A stretch of 48,360 nt of DNA from Akkermansia sp. (GTDB taxonomy: Bacteria > Verrucomicrobiota > Verrucomicrobiia > Verrucomicrobiales > Akkermansiaceae): the NCBI GenBank assembly GCA_024405435.1, contig JAKSOU010000016.1, positions 1-48,360 of the forward strand, given 5' to 3'. The notes beneath the pieces are model-generated. The model was given only the letters and a program-made list of their open reading frames with translations, was not told where the DNA came from and searched no databases. Positions 25,078-34,372 of this stretch are shown here, in pieces. How positions within the stretch are numbered: the stretch's first letter is position 1; every line of letters begins with the position of its first letter. The position numbers and the translations under genes are program-made.

Positions 25078-25085
25078 CTGCATCA

Positions 25086-25784
25086 TCATTCCTCCGTCTT
25101 GTCGTGCACGAAGAGCATGAGGATGCGGAAGACGGCCAGGGCGGGGAGCTCCGCCCACAGGTAGTACCACGGGGCCGGGCCCAGGTAGTCCAGGATGGTG
25201 CCGGGCAGGGGGGCTCCCTGCGTGTAGCCGTAGTTGGTGCCCAGCCAGATGTTCACCGGGATGATGAGCAGCACGTACAGGTTCATCAGGCCCAGGGCCT
25301 TCAGGTCGTCGTACCCGCGTGCGCGCCAGCCTATGAGCACGGGCACGGCCAGGGCCACCACCATCAGCAGGCCGTGGGAGAGGAAGAAGATGAAGAAGGG
25401 CAGGCTGGGGTAGCCGTCCGCCATGGCCGGGGTGATGAGCGCCTGGATGCTGGCCGTGAGCACCGCGAAATACACCAGCGAGCACGCCCAGTGCTTGCGC
25501 CACCACAGCGCGATGAACGCCACCACGCTCATGAACGAGCAGAAGTGTAGCGGCATGTTGTAGCGCCACTCCCCGTAGGCGTCGGAGAACGCGCGCCAGC
25601 AGAATTCGCTGATGAACTGGAGGGCGATGACCACCGCCAGCGCGCGGCAGATGCGGAAGCGCGTCTCCTGCGGCTTTCCGGCGCCCCACCACAGCACGGC
25701 GGCCACCGCCAGAACGGTGAGCGCCAGCGCCACGATGTGCGGGCAGGACCAACGGATGAATGGATGTGTGAGCTCGGCTAGCAT
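25086..25784 (-). CDS. YwaF-like (TIGR02206) integral membrane protein
   Basis: A 232-residue protein with about six membrane segments. It carries family landmarks MPLHFCSFMSVVAF, NYGYTQGAP and ILDYLGPAPWYYL. Members of this family are multi-pass proteins of unknown function. It is the last gene of the topB-SBF-ywaF operon, 19 bases after the SBF gene. Confidence 0.85.
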   Translation of the reverse strand: MLAELTHPFIRWSCPHIVALALTVLAVAAVLWWGAGKPQETRFRICRALAVVIALQFISEFCWRAFSDAYGEWRYNMPLHFCSFMSVVAFIALWWRKHWACSLVYFAVLTASIQALITPAMADGYPSLPFFIFFLSHGLLMVVALAVPVLIGWRARGYDDLKALGLMNLYVLLIIPVNIWLGTNYGYTQGAPLPGTILDYLGPAPWYYLWAELPALAVFRILMLFVHDKTEE

Positions 25785-25803
25785 GGTGGGGGAAGACAGG
25801 TGG

Positions 25804-26790
25804 TTATGCGGGTTTGTGCGCGGCGTGGCGGCGTTTCCAGATGGCGGCCAGGCGCGCGCAGACCATGAGCTGCACCTGGTGGAACACCATGAGCGGCAGC
25901 AGCAGGTTGTTGTCGAAATGCCCGAAGATGGCCAGCATGATGGGCGCGCCCACCGCCAGGCTCTTCTTGGAGCCGCAGAAGATGATGGCCACGCGGTCCG
26001 CGCGGTTGAAGCGGAAGGCGCGGCACAGGCCGTACAGGATGCCCTGCACCAGCCCCAGGATGATGCAGCTGGCCGCCACCAGCCCCAGCAGTTGCGCCAT
26101 TCCCAGCTGCTGCCAGTAGCCGTTGGCCGTGGCGCTGGAGAACGCCGTGTACACCACCAGCCAGATGGTGGCCTGGTCGTTCAGCTTCACCAGCCCGGCG
26201 TGCGCGCCCACCCACGGGCGCAGCCAGGGCTGGCAGAGTTGCCCCAGCGCGAACGGCAGCAGCACCTGCCCGCAGATGTTCAGCACGGTGTCAAGCCCTA
26301 TGGCGGAGCTGTCCCCCACCGCCGTGGCGGAGAACAGGATGCCCGCCAGCAGCGGCGTGAGAAACACGCCCAGCAGGCTGGAGACGGACGCGGAGCACAC
26401 CGCCGCGGGCACGTTGCCGCCCGCCACGGAGGTGAAGGCGATGCTGCTCTGCACGGTGGAGGGCAGGCACGCCACGTACAGCAGACCCGCAAACAGCGCC
26501 CCGCCCACCAGCGGCTCCAGCACCGGCCGCAGCAGCGGAACCAATATCGGGAACAGCGCAAACGTGGAGAGCACCACCAGCGCCTGCAACCGCCAGTTCA
26601 GGAACCCCTCACGCACGGACGCGCGCGACAGCTTCACCCCGTACAGGAAAAACAGCAGCACCACCGCCGCCGTGGTGAGCCAGGAGAACACCTGCGCCCC
26701 CGCGCCGCTGCACGGCACCGCCAGGCCAAGCAGCACCGCCAGGATGATGCCCGTGGTGAAGCGGTCAAGCCTGCGGAGGGGGCCGGGCAT
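25804..26790 (-). CDS. SBF/YfeH-type bile acid:sodium symporter family protein
   Basis: A 328-residue membrane protein with about nine to ten hydrophobic segments. LACLPSTVQSS-type motif (ACLPSTVQSSIAFTSVAGGN) and IIFCGSKKSLAVGAP are characteristic of the YfeH/SBF-like branch. The bile acid substrate of the name is not established for this branch; organic anion transport is a safer statement. It starts ten bases after topB and is co-transcribed with it. Confidence 0.92.
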   Translation of the reverse strand: MPGPLRRLDRFTTGIILAVLLGLAVPCSGAGAQVFSWLTTAAVVLLFFLYGVKLSRASVREGFLNWRLQALVVLSTFALFPILVPLLRPVLEPLVGGALFAGLLYVACLPSTVQSSIAFTSVAGGNVPAAVCSASVSSLLGVFLTPLLAGILFSATAVGDSSAIGLDTVLNICGQVLLPFALGQLCQPWLRPWVGAHAGLVKLNDQATIWLVVYTAFSSATANGYWQQLGMAQLLGLVAASCIILGLVQGILYGLCRAFRFNRADRVAIIFCGSKKSLAVGAPIMLAIFGHFDNNLLLPLMVFHQVQLMVCARLAAIWKRRHAAHKPA

Positions 26791-26799
26791 GGCGGCTGC

Positions 26800-29712
26800 C
26801 TACTTGCGCTCCGGGAACTCGTAGCTCACGCGGCCGTTGTCCGTGCCGAGCACCAGGTAGGCCTCGAACTTGCGCCCCGTCTTGTGGCTCACAAAGTCCT
26901 TGATGAGCTCCGTCTTGCCCTTGGAGAGCAGCTGCGCCACCATTTCCTGCGTGATGGCCACGCTGCACATCTCGCGCCGGATTGTCAGCGGCCTGCGGCT
27001 CTTGCCGTAGGTCAGGCCGTCCACCAGCCACTCGTCCTCGGTCTGCAGCAGGTCGTGCTCGCCCTTGCCCTTCACGGTCACGGTGCCCACGCGCGCGGCG
27101 TTAGTCTTGCTTGCGGCTGCGGGTTTCCCGGCGGTCTTGGCGGCCTTTTCAGGCTTGGCGTCCTGGGTGCCGGCGGCAGCCTTCCCGGCGCCGCGGCGGG
27201 CGGCCTTGGGCTTTTCCTCGCGCGGCGGGAACTCCCAGCCCACGTTACCCTTCTTCACATCCAGCACCAGGTAGGAATCAAAGCTGCGGTGCGTGCGCTG
27301 GGACACGAACCCGGTGAGCAGGTCGCTCTTGCCCTCGCGGAGCACCTTGAGCACCTGCTCCTTGGAAATTTCCCTGCCCAGGATGGTCTTGGCCACGGTG
27401 AAGCCCTTGATGTTGGTTCCGGTCTTGAAATCCGGCACCAGCCAGTTCCTGTCCGTCTCCACCAGCTCCAGGCTGCCCTGGCCCTGCACCTCCACCTTGC
27501 CGTGGGAGGTCTGCTCCGCGCCCTGCGCCTGCTGCTCCTCCTCGCGGTCGTCGTCGTCGAAGTAGAATTCGGCCTTCCAGCTGCCGCGGGCGCTCTTGGG
27601 CTTCACCAGGCGCAGTCCGGCGGAGAAGGGCTTGCCGAACTTGGAGCGGAAGCCTTCCATCACCGGAAGCTCGCCCGCGGTGACGAGCGTGGAGAGCTGC
27701 TCGTCGTTCAGCGCCAGTCCGGCGTGGATGCGGCGCAGGCGGAACTTGCATTCCGGGTTCTTGCAGGTGACGGCATCGATACGGCTGGTGAGGCCCTTTC
27801 CGCCGCAGGCGGGGCAGGGCACCTTCAGGTCGGGGTTCTTGCCGTCCTTCATGAAATTGCGCACGGAGTCCACGATTTCCGTGGTGTACGCGCGGATTTC
27901 CTTCATGAATTCCTTGCGCTTGAGCTTGCCGTTCTCCATCTGCTTGAGCCGGTACTCCCAGTCGCCCGTCAGCTCCGGGCTGGAGAGCGTGCTCACGCCG
28001 ATCTTGCCCAGCAGGTCGATGAGGTCCATGCCGCGGCGCGTGGCCACAAGCTCCTTGCCGTCGCGCGCAATGTACTCTTGGGAAATCAAGCCCTCGATGA
28101 TGGCGGCGCGGGTGGCGGGCGTGCCCAGCCCGCGCTCCTTCATGGCATCCGCCAGGTCCTCGTCCTCCACCAGCTTGCCGGCCGTTTCCATGGCGGTGAG
28201 CAGGGTGGCTTCCGTGTAGGCTGCCGGCGGCTTCGTGGTCTCCAGCACGTCCTCCACCTTGGCGGCGGTCACCTGCTCGCCGTTGGCAAGCTGGCAGAGC
28301 TCGTCCTTCTTCTTCTTGTCGCCCCCGTAGAGGGCGCGCCATCCGGCGGAGAGCTGCACGCGGCCGTGCGTGTGGAAATAGTCCTTGGCCTTGGCGCTTT
28401 CCACCATCGTGGTGCGCTCGGTGTCCTCGAACTCCGCGTTGGGCATGAACACGCCCAGGAAGCGCTGCACCACCAGCGTGAAGATTTTGGCGGCGTCGCC
28501 GGAGAGCTCCACGAATTTCCCCGTGGGGATGATGGCGAAGTGGTCGCTCACCTTGCTGCTGTCGAACACGCGCTTGGTGGGGCGGATGCTGCGGTTGCGG
28601 AGAATCTGCTCCGCAAAGGGGGTGAACTCCTCCAGGTGCTCGCCGATGAGCGCCACCGTGCGCGTGGCCACCTTCAGGTAGTCGTTCGGCAGGTACTTGG
28701 AATCCGTGCGCGGGTACGTGAGCACCTTGTGTTTCTCATAGCACTCCTGCGCTATCTGCAGCGTGCGCTTGGCCGAGAAGCCGAATCGGTTGCTCGCCTC
28801 GCGCTGCAGCGAGGTCAGGTCGAACAGCAGCGGCGCCGGCATGGATACAGGCTTCTTGGTCTCCAGCACCGTGCCCTCGCGTCCGCGGCAGCGCTCCGCT
28901 ATGGCCTGCGCCTGCGCCGCGCTCCACAGGCGGTCCCGAAGCTTCTGCGGGGCCTTCTCGTCCTTCTTCCAGTCCGGGTCGAACCACTTGCCCACGTAGC
29001 TGCCGCCCTTGGCCTTGAAGGTGGCGTGCACCTCGTGGTAGTCCTCCGGTTGGAAGGCGAGCACCTGCTTCTGGCGTTCCGCCAGAATGGCCAGGGTGGG
29101 GGTTTGCACGCGGCCCGTGGGGGTGATGTTGAAACCGCCTGCGCCGCTCTGCAGCACGGTGAGCGCGCGCGTGCTGTTCAGCCCCACCAGCCAGTCGGAC
29201 TCCGAGCGGCACACCGCCGCGTCCGCCAGGTTCTGCATCTCCTTGTCCGTCTTCAGCGCGTGCCACGCCTCCAGGATGGAATCGTCCGTCATGCTCTGCA
29301 TCCACAGGCGCCGGATCGGCTTCTGGATTTTCCCGTAGCGCACGATGTTCCGGAATATCAGCTCGCCCTCGCGCCCGGCATCGCATGCGTTCACAAGCTC
29401 CTTCACCTCCTTGCTGCGCGCCAGCTTCAGCACCTTCTTCAAGCGGTCCGATGACTTCTCGATCGGCTCCAAGTCCATCGTCTCCGGCAGCACGGGCAGG
29501 CATTCCATCTTCCACGGAAGGCTCTTCCCATCCTCCGTCTGCGGTTTCTTCTGCTCCACCAGGTGGCCCAGCGCAGAGGTCACTATCAGCTTGTCGTTGC
29601 TGTAGCACGCACTGCCGTCGTCTTTCTTCATCTTGCCCAGCTCCTTGCCGAGCACGCGCGCCAAATCGGCCGCCACACTGGGTTTCTCCGCTATAATTAG
29701 TGTCTTGGACAT
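26800..29712 (-). CDS. topB: DNA topoisomerase III
   Basis: A 970-residue type IA topoisomerase. The Toprim domain starts LIIAEKPSVAADLARVL (E9) and has CDAGREGELIF (acidic triad at about 111-117). The active-site Tyr is Y333 in LTYPRTDSKYLP. ITPTGRVQTPTLAI and a Cys4-type zinc motif (CPACGGKG with CKNPEC) are present. The C-terminus has two copies of a Toprim_Crpt-like repeat (TVAKTILGREISKEQVLK and TIRREMCSVAITQEMVAQLL), each ending with a G-x-V-x-[WY]-EFP segment, separated by an Ala/Lys-rich linker. I start at MSKTLIIAEK; a longer reading would cross the operator-like palindrome. Confidence 0.95.
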   Translation of the reverse strand: MSKTLIIAEKPSVAADLARVLGKELGKMKKDDGSACYSNDKLIVTSALGHLVEQKKPQTEDGKSLPWKMECLPVLPETMDLEPIEKSSDRLKKVLKLARSKEVKELVNACDAGREGELIFRNIVRYGKIQKPIRRLWMQSMTDDSILEAWHALKTDKEMQNLADAAVCRSESDWLVGLNSTRALTVLQSGAGGFNITPTGRVQTPTLAILAERQKQVLAFQPEDYHEVHATFKAKGGSYVGKWFDPDWKKDEKAPQKLRDRLWSAAQAQAIAERCRGREGTVLETKKPVSMPAPLLFDLTSLQREASNRFGFSAKRTLQIAQECYEKHKVLTYPRTDSKYLPNDYLKVATRTVALIGEHLEEFTPFAEQILRNRSIRPTKRVFDSSKVSDHFAIIPTGKFVELSGDAAKIFTLVVQRFLGVFMPNAEFEDTERTTMVESAKAKDYFHTHGRVQLSAGWRALYGGDKKKKDELCQLANGEQVTAAKVEDVLETTKPPAAYTEATLLTAMETAGKLVEDEDLADAMKERGLGTPATRAAIIEGLISQEYIARDGKELVATRRGMDLIDLLGKIGVSTLSSPELTGDWEYRLKQMENGKLKRKEFMKEIRAYTTEIVDSVRNFMKDGKNPDLKVPCPACGGKGLTSRIDAVTCKNPECKFRLRRIHAGLALNDEQLSTLVTAGELPVMEGFRSKFGKPFSAGLRLVKPKSARGSWKAEFYFDDDDREEEQQAQGAEQTSHGKVEVQGQGSLELVETDRNWLVPDFKTGTNIKGFTVAKTILGREISKEQVLKVLREGKSDLLTGFVSQRTHRSFDSYLVLDVKKGNVGWEFPPREEKPKAARRGAGKAAAGTQDAKPEKAAKTAGKPAAASKTNAARVGTVTVKGKGEHDLLQTEDEWLVDGLTYGKSRRPLTIRREMCSVAITQEMVAQLLSKGKTELIKDFVSHKTGRKFEAYLVLGTDNGRVSYEFPERK

Positions 29713-29759
29713 GGTCTTCGTGAGGGATGTATGCAACGCCGCGCACGCTTGCGCTTTGT

Positions 29760-29773
29760 TGTCTATATAGACA
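29760..29773. promoter_or_regulatory. Perfect palindrome TGTCTATATAGACA, possible operator of topB
   Basis: A 14-bp perfect palindrome, 47 bases upstream of the topB start. It overlaps the likely -10 of a minus-strand promoter. The regulator is unknown. Confidence 0.5.
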
Positions 29774-29796
29774 CAATTTTTTCCGCTTCCTGTCAA
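29764..29796 (-). promoter_or_regulatory. Possible promoter of the topB operon
   Basis: On the minus strand TTGACA (29791-29796) with TCTATA (29766-29771) after 19 bases, or TATATA (29764-29769) after 21. Spacing is long, so confidence is modest. Confidence 0.35.
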
Positions 29797-29837
29797 GCCG
29801 AAATCGCGTCATTGAACCCAAATTCAATGCAATAATG

Positions 29838-29848
29838 CCCCCCCCCCC
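29838..29848 (+). repeat. C11 homopolymer tract
   Basis: Eleven consecutive C, 52 bases upstream of the -35 of the ankyrin operon promoter and 126 bases from the topB start. It could vary in length by slipped-strand synthesis. Confidence 0.85.
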
Positions 29849-29898
29849 GCGCGCACTATTCCCAAATCGTCTATCGTCAATTGTCAATCGTAAATTCC
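29849..29898. repeat. Intergenic composite repeat, partial copy
   Basis: GCGCGCACTATTCCCAAATC followed by ATCGTCAATTGTCAATCGTA-type units. It matches the right half of the copy at 34671-34731 but only half of the GC hairpin remains. It ends at the -35 box of the ankyrin operon. Confidence 0.65.
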
Positions 29899-29899
29899 C

Positions 29900-29927
29900 T
29901 TGACATTCCCCGCCGTTCCGATATCAT
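29900..29927 (+). promoter_or_regulatory. Predicted promoter of the ankyrin operon
   Basis: TTGACA (29900-29905), 16 bases, TATCAT (29922-29927). It gives a leader of about 22 bases. The repeat and the C11 tract lie immediately upstream. Confidence 0.6.
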
Positions 29928-29956
29928 TCACCCCGTAATCTACCCTGCCAACCCCT

Positions 29957-30832
29957 ATGCAGCTGAGGACCATATTCGATGCCCGGCGTTTCGCCGGATG
30001 CGTGAACGCCCGCGCCGGTTGGGCCTGCTTCCACACGGATGCAAGCCGCCCGCTCTCCGTGTTCGTTCAGGAAACGCCCGGTGGCGCGCGCCTCATGGTG
30101 CGCGACGGCTCGCGCACGCTCCCCCTGCGCGAGATGCTCCTGCCGCAGCATCAGCTGGAGCGCATCGACATCTGGGAGCGCTGGGCCTCCCGCGCCATCG
30201 AGCGCGAATACGAGCAGGAGTTCTCCCTCTACGGACTGGAGTGCTACGGTGTCTCCATCGCCGTTGCCCTCTCCATCGCATGCCCAGACCGCCCCGTGGA
30301 CTACTGCGGCCTCCCCGTGCACGATGAGTATGCCGTCTGGCAGTTCTGCAGCGAGCATACCAGCGGGATTGAATGCGTGTGGGATGCCGCATTCCCCCGC
30401 CTGCCTTTGGACAGCGACAAGCCCAACCGCTATTTCAAGCAGCTCCTCCGCGAGGCGGAGCGCGGCTGCGCCTTCCCCGCGTACTGGCATGAGCTTCGGC
30501 ATTATACCGACTGGTGCTATTGCAGGGTCAGTCTCCAACCTGGCGGAGACTGGCCCCTGGCACTGGAAAACGCATGTGTGAAGCTCAACTACCCCGACTG
30601 GCTGGATGCCGAGCTGAGCCGTTGGAAGGACTACTGGAGTGACCGTTTCTGGACTATTGACAGCAGGCATGAGAGTGTCTGGGAGCCCTCGCCCTTCCTC
30701 TTCCCCATCATGCTGGATGCCCTGGCCGTGGATATCGCGCGCTACGTCACCCCCGCGGCTCCCGTCTCCTGCTCCCACCGCTATGTCACCGGGCAGGATA
30801 TCCTCTCCATCATTCACCCCGATACCCCATGA
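29957..30832 (+). CDS. Protein of unknown function, first gene of the ankyrin operon
   Basis: A 291-residue soluble protein rich in Trp, Tyr and Cys (for example WHELRHYTDWCYCRVSL and WKDYWSDRFWTID). No signal peptide, membrane segment or catalytic motif I recognise. Its stop overlaps the ATG of the first ankyrin gene (ATGA). An operon with two ankyrin proteins suggests that it may be a partner or client of these proteins (inference). Confidence 0.75.
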   Translation: MQLRTIFDARRFAGCVNARAGWACFHTDASRPLSVFVQETPGGARLMVRDGSRTLPLREMLLPQHQLERIDIWERWASRAIEREYEQEFSLYGLECYGVSIAVALSIACPDRPVDYCGLPVHDEYAVWQFCSEHTSGIECVWDAAFPRLPLDSDKPNRYFKQLLREAERGCAFPAYWHELRHYTDWCYCRVSLQPGGDWPLALENACVKLNYPDWLDAELSRWKDYWSDRFWTIDSRHESVWEPSPFLFPIMLDALAVDIARYVTPAAPVSCSHRYVTGQDILSIIHPDTP

Positions 30833-32670
30833 ACAAGGCACAACTTGAACTGAACGACCGTTTGCTCGCCGCCGCCAAGGCGGGCGATGCCGCGGAGCTG
30901 CGGTGCCTGCTGGATGCCGGCGCCAGCGCGCTTGCTCGCGACGAGGGGAGCGCCAGCGAGTGCGCGCTGATCCATGCGAGCCGCACCGGCAGCCTGGACT
31001 GCGTGCGCCTTTTGCTGGAGCGCGGTGCGAACGTGAACTCCACCAATTTCTACACCACGCCGCTGATGGCCGCCTGCCGCAATGGGCACGTGGAGGTGGT
31101 GCGCTACCTGGTGGAGCAGGCCGGGGCCGATGTGAACCAGGACGAATGCGAGGACCTGACCGCCCTGAACTACGCCGCGTATTCCGGCTCCATTGAGCTG
31201 GTGGACCTGCTGCTGGACCACGGCGCGGATATCGACAACGAGACGTGGGAGGGCACGGCGCTGGCCCGCGTGTGCCGCGATGGCGACGAGCGCATGGGCT
31301 TGCATCTCCTGGCGCGCGGCGCAGACCCGCTGCGGGACCCCGAAACGCTGGCCGGTGCGTGCGAGGGCGGCTCCCTGAAACTGGTGCAGGCGGTGCTGGA
31401 GGCCTGGAAAAAATCCGGGCGCGACTACGTGCGCGAGCTGCGGGAAGATTCTCCCCTGGAGGCCGCCGTGGCCGAGGCCGACACGTTCAACCCGGAGGTG
31501 GCGCAGCTCATGTACGACCACGGTTTCCGCTTTGACGGCATGCTCGGTGAATCCGGCTGGTGGAACAGGCACCGGGAATGCGCCGACGACGGGGAGCGCC
31601 TGCGGTGGCTCCGCGCGCACGGCGCCTTTGACGGCCCCCCGAAACCGCTGCCCGACGTCTCGCGGGAATGCCAATCCGTTGTGGACGCCGCGGAACAGGG
31701 AAAAGACGCCCTGCTGCATTTGAACGCGGATATCGAGACGCGCGACGAGGATGGCTGCACGCCTTTCCTCTTGGCTTGCAAGAAGGGAATGCCGGCGGCG
31801 GCGAAACGGCTTGCGGACATGGGCTGCGACACAGCCGCCGTGGATGCCGCCGGAAACACCGCGCTCATGGTGGCGGCCGCATGCCCCGGGTCCCCGTCGC
31901 CGGGGAGGGTGCGCGGCTGCGCCTCCCTGATTCTGTGGCTCGCGGAGCAGGGGGCGGATGTCAACGCCCGGAACCACCGGGGGGAGACGGCGCTCCTGCG
32001 GGCGTGGGAAACGGAAATCGCCATGCTGCTGCTGGATCTCGGCGCCCGTGCGGATGTGGTTTCCAATAGCGGCTGCACCGCCATGCACCGCCACTCTGAC
32101 CCCGTTGTCCTGCAGCGCCTGCTGGAGCTGGGCTGCCCGCTGGACCGCGTGACGGATTCCGGGGAACACACCATCGAAAAATACAACGCGGAGGCAATCC
32201 GCTTTTTCCTGCAGCACGGCGTGAATCCCAATATCCCCCATGCCCACGCCTTCCTGGTCTGGCTTGTCACCAGCTGGAATGTCAAGGCCGTGGACGCGCT
32301 CGTGCGGGCCGGTATGGATGTGAACACGCGCGACCGCCATGACCTCGCCACCCCGCTGCACGAGGTCTGCCGCGCCAATGACAAGCGCCTGCCCGCCTCT
32401 GCCGATATCCTGCGCCTCCTGCTGGGGGCGGGGGCGGATGTCAACGCCCGCGACGAGTGGCTCCAAACACCCCTCATGAAGCTCTGTCTCCAGAGCGAGG
32501 ACGACGAGGCAACCACGGAGATGGTCCGCATTTTGCTGCAGCATGGTGCCGACCCCTCCATGGAGGACGTGCACGGCGAAACCGCGCTGGATATTGCCAG
32601 GGATGGTGAGCTCACGGATATCGTGGAGCTGCTGGAGAATGCAGAAACCCAACCCAACACCAAATCATGA
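30829..32670 (+). CDS. Ankyrin-repeat protein A
   Basis: A 613-residue protein with about ten ankyrin repeats in two blocks. The N-terminal block (about residues 8-180) includes LRCLLDAGASAL, VRLLLERGANVNS, TPLMAACRNGHVEVVRYLV and DLLLDHGADIDN. The C-terminal block (about 285-605) includes ACKKGMPAAAKRLADMGCD, LILWLAEQGADVNARN, LLLDLGARADVVSNSGCTAMH, RLLLGAGADVNARD and RILLQHGADPSMED. There is no signal peptide or membrane segment. It has the same plan as protein B next door, so the two are tandem paralogs. It overlaps its neighbours by four bases at both ends. Confidence 0.92.
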   Translation: MNKAQLELNDRLLAAAKAGDAAELRCLLDAGASALARDEGSASECALIHASRTGSLDCVRLLLERGANVNSTNFYTTPLMAACRNGHVEVVRYLVEQAGADVNQDECEDLTALNYAAYSGSIELVDLLLDHGADIDNETWEGTALARVCRDGDERMGLHLLARGADPLRDPETLAGACEGGSLKLVQAVLEAWKKSGRDYVRELREDSPLEAAVAEADTFNPEVAQLMYDHGFRFDGMLGESGWWNRHRECADDGERLRWLRAHGAFDGPPKPLPDVSRECQSVVDAAEQGKDALLHLNADIETRDEDGCTPFLLACKKGMPAAAKRLADMGCDTAAVDAAGNTALMVAAACPGSPSPGRVRGCASLILWLAEQGADVNARNHRGETALLRAWETEIAMLLLDLGARADVVSNSGCTAMHRHSDPVVLQRLLELGCPLDRVTDSGEHTIEKYNAEAIRFFLQHGVNPNIPHAHAFLVWLVTSWNVKAVDALVRAGMDVNTRDRHDLATPLHEVCRANDKRLPASADILRLLLGAGADVNARDEWLQTPLMKLCLQSEDDEATTEMVRILLQHGADPSMEDVHGETALDIARDGELTDIVELLENAETQPNTKS

Positions 32671-34205
32671 ACAAGGAAACAGCCAAGATGACCCAGGCGC
32701 TGGTGGATGCCGGCGAGAAGGGCAATGCCGCGGAGGTGCGGCGGTTGCTGAAGGCGGGTGCGCACATCCGCAACGGCGACGGCGCGCTCGCCATGGCGTG
32801 CAAGTCCGGCAGCGTGGCGTGCGTGCGCCTGCTGTTGAAGGCGGGCGCCAATGCCAACACGCGCGGCGAATGGTACACGCCCTTGATGTGGGCGTGCAAG
32901 GAGGGGCATACCGATGTGGCGCGCGTGCTGCTGGAAGAGGGCGGCGCCGATGTGGATACCGAGAACTGCGAATTCGAAACGGCCCTGTTCCTTGCCGCGA
33001 AAAACGACCTGCCAGAGCTGGCGGACCTGCTGCTGGAACACGGCGCGGATGTCAATGCCTGGGCGGCGGACGGCACGCCGTTCGCCCAAGCTGCGTACCA
33101 GGGCCACGTCCGCATGGCCATGCACCTGCTGTCGCGCGGGGCGAATCCGCTGATAGGCGATGGTTTGTTCAACGCCTGCGAGGGCGGTTCCCTGAAGCTG
33201 GTGAAACGCGTGATTGCCGCCGGTGCGCGCCCGGAGGATGAATCGTATTCCGATGGCTTTTACGACAATCCCATGATGGGCGCCACCGTTTGGGCGCGTA
33301 GGTTCAACCCCGCCATTGCCCAGCTGCTCTATGACCGCGGGTGGCGTTTCACGGGCATTGAGGGCCGCGATGTGGATGAAGCAGGCTGCTCGCCGCGCGC
33401 AAAGCAGTGGCTGCGTGACCACGGCGCCTTCGATGCCCAACCCGAACCCGCGGTGAAGCGGAAAAAAACGCAACCGGCCGCCGTTCCACCCGCTGCGGAC
33501 GACAACGGAGCTTCGGCACTGATAGAAGCCGCCCGCAGCGGCAATGCACAGCAGGTGCTGCAGCTCATAGACAAGGGCGTGGATGTCAATGCTGTGAACG
33601 AGGAGGGGGAAACCGCGCTGATGTACGGCGCGGACGCCAAGATGGCCATGCTCCTGCTGGACCGCGGCGCCCGCGCGGACCTGGTGGCGGCAAACGGCTG
33701 CACCGCCATGCACCGGTACTGGGAAGAGGAGGTGGTGCGGCGGCTTGCCGATATGGGCTGCCCCCTGGATTCCGCGACAAAGCATGGCGAGCAGCCACTC
33801 TATGATGCGGCGGCGGAACGCCGACTCCCCCTAGTGAAGCTCCTGCTGGAGTGTGGCGCAAACGCCAATTTCGCCTTCCGCGACAGCCGCAACACGCCCC
33901 TGCACGCGGCGTGCAGGGGCAGCGGAAACGTGCACAAGGGGCGTTTCTACCCGGTGATGCAGGCTCTGTTGAAAGCCGGCGCCAATCCCAATGCCGAGAA
34001 CGACAATGGATTGACCCCGCTCATGACGCTGTGCAGCAGCTCGCATGCCACGGTGGAGCAGGTGCGCCTGCTTCTGGAACACGGAGCCAACCCCGCCCTG
34101 GAGACCCCGGAAGGCTGGACCGCCGAGGATTTCGCCCAAAAGGCCGGGCACCGCAACATTGCAACACTCCTGCGGACCGCCGCGCGCTCCGCTCCCAAAC
34201 CGTAA
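32667..34205 (+). CDS. Ankyrin-repeat protein B, paralog of A
   Basis: A 512-residue cytosolic ankyrin protein. N-block: VRRLLKAGAHIRNGDG, VRLLLKAGANANTRGEWYTPLMWACKEGHTDV and DLLLEHGADVNAW. C-block after about residue 280: LIDKGVDVNAVNEEGETALMYGADAKMAMLLLDRGARADL, NGCTAMHRYWEEEVVRRLADMGCPLD, LLLECGANANF and LLLEHGANPALETPEG. The phrases ACEGGSLKLV, NGCTAMHR or SGCTAMHR, and GCPLD occur at matching places in A and B, so they arose by duplication and then diverged. Its start overlaps the stop of A in ATGA. Confidence 0.92.
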   Translation: MNKETAKMTQALVDAGEKGNAAEVRRLLKAGAHIRNGDGALAMACKSGSVACVRLLLKAGANANTRGEWYTPLMWACKEGHTDVARVLLEEGGADVDTENCEFETALFLAAKNDLPELADLLLEHGADVNAWAADGTPFAQAAYQGHVRMAMHLLSRGANPLIGDGLFNACEGGSLKLVKRVIAAGARPEDESYSDGFYDNPMMGATVWARRFNPAIAQLLYDRGWRFTGIEGRDVDEAGCSPRAKQWLRDHGAFDAQPEPAVKRKKTQPAAVPPAADDNGASALIEAARSGNAQQVLQLIDKGVDVNAVNEEGETALMYGADAKMAMLLLDRGARADLVAANGCTAMHRYWEEEVVRRLADMGCPLDSATKHGEQPLYDAAAERRLPLVKLLLECGANANFAFRDSRNTPLHAACRGSGNVHKGRFYPVMQALLKAGANPNAENDNGLTPLMTLCSSSHATVEQVRLLLEHGANPALETPEGWTAEDFAQKAGHRNIATLLRTAARSAPKP

Positions 34206-34213
34206 ATGCACCT

Positions 34214-34372
34214 ATGACCGTCGCTCAAGAGCCTGACATCCGTAAAGCCGTGGACGCCACCCCCGACATGAAGGACCGCGGCGGCCGCTCCGCCATGGAC
34301 GCTGCCGCGCGTGCATTCCGCCCGCGCTGCCGCGCCATCCTGACACAACACCAAACCTTCCCCGCCGAATGA
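34214..34372 (+). CDS. Small 52-residue protein in the ankyrin operon
   Basis: A short frame starting eight bases after the ankyrin B stop. It reads MTVAQEPDIRKAVDATPDMK and then an Arg/Ala-rich part. Its TGA overlaps the next ATG (ATGA), the same junction type as the rest of the operon, which is the main reason to treat it as real. No homology is recognised; it may be a peptide or a remnant. Confidence 0.45.
   Translation: MTVAQEPDIRKAVDATPDMKDRGGRSAMDAAARAFRPRCRAILTQHQTFPAE

Noticed and set aside
25612..29454. Very long plus-strand open frame opposite topB and the SBF gene
   Set aside because: It is an antisense shadow in high-GC DNA: the translation is low-complexity and His/Arg/Gly-rich with no domain, while the minus strand holds complete, recognisable enzymes.
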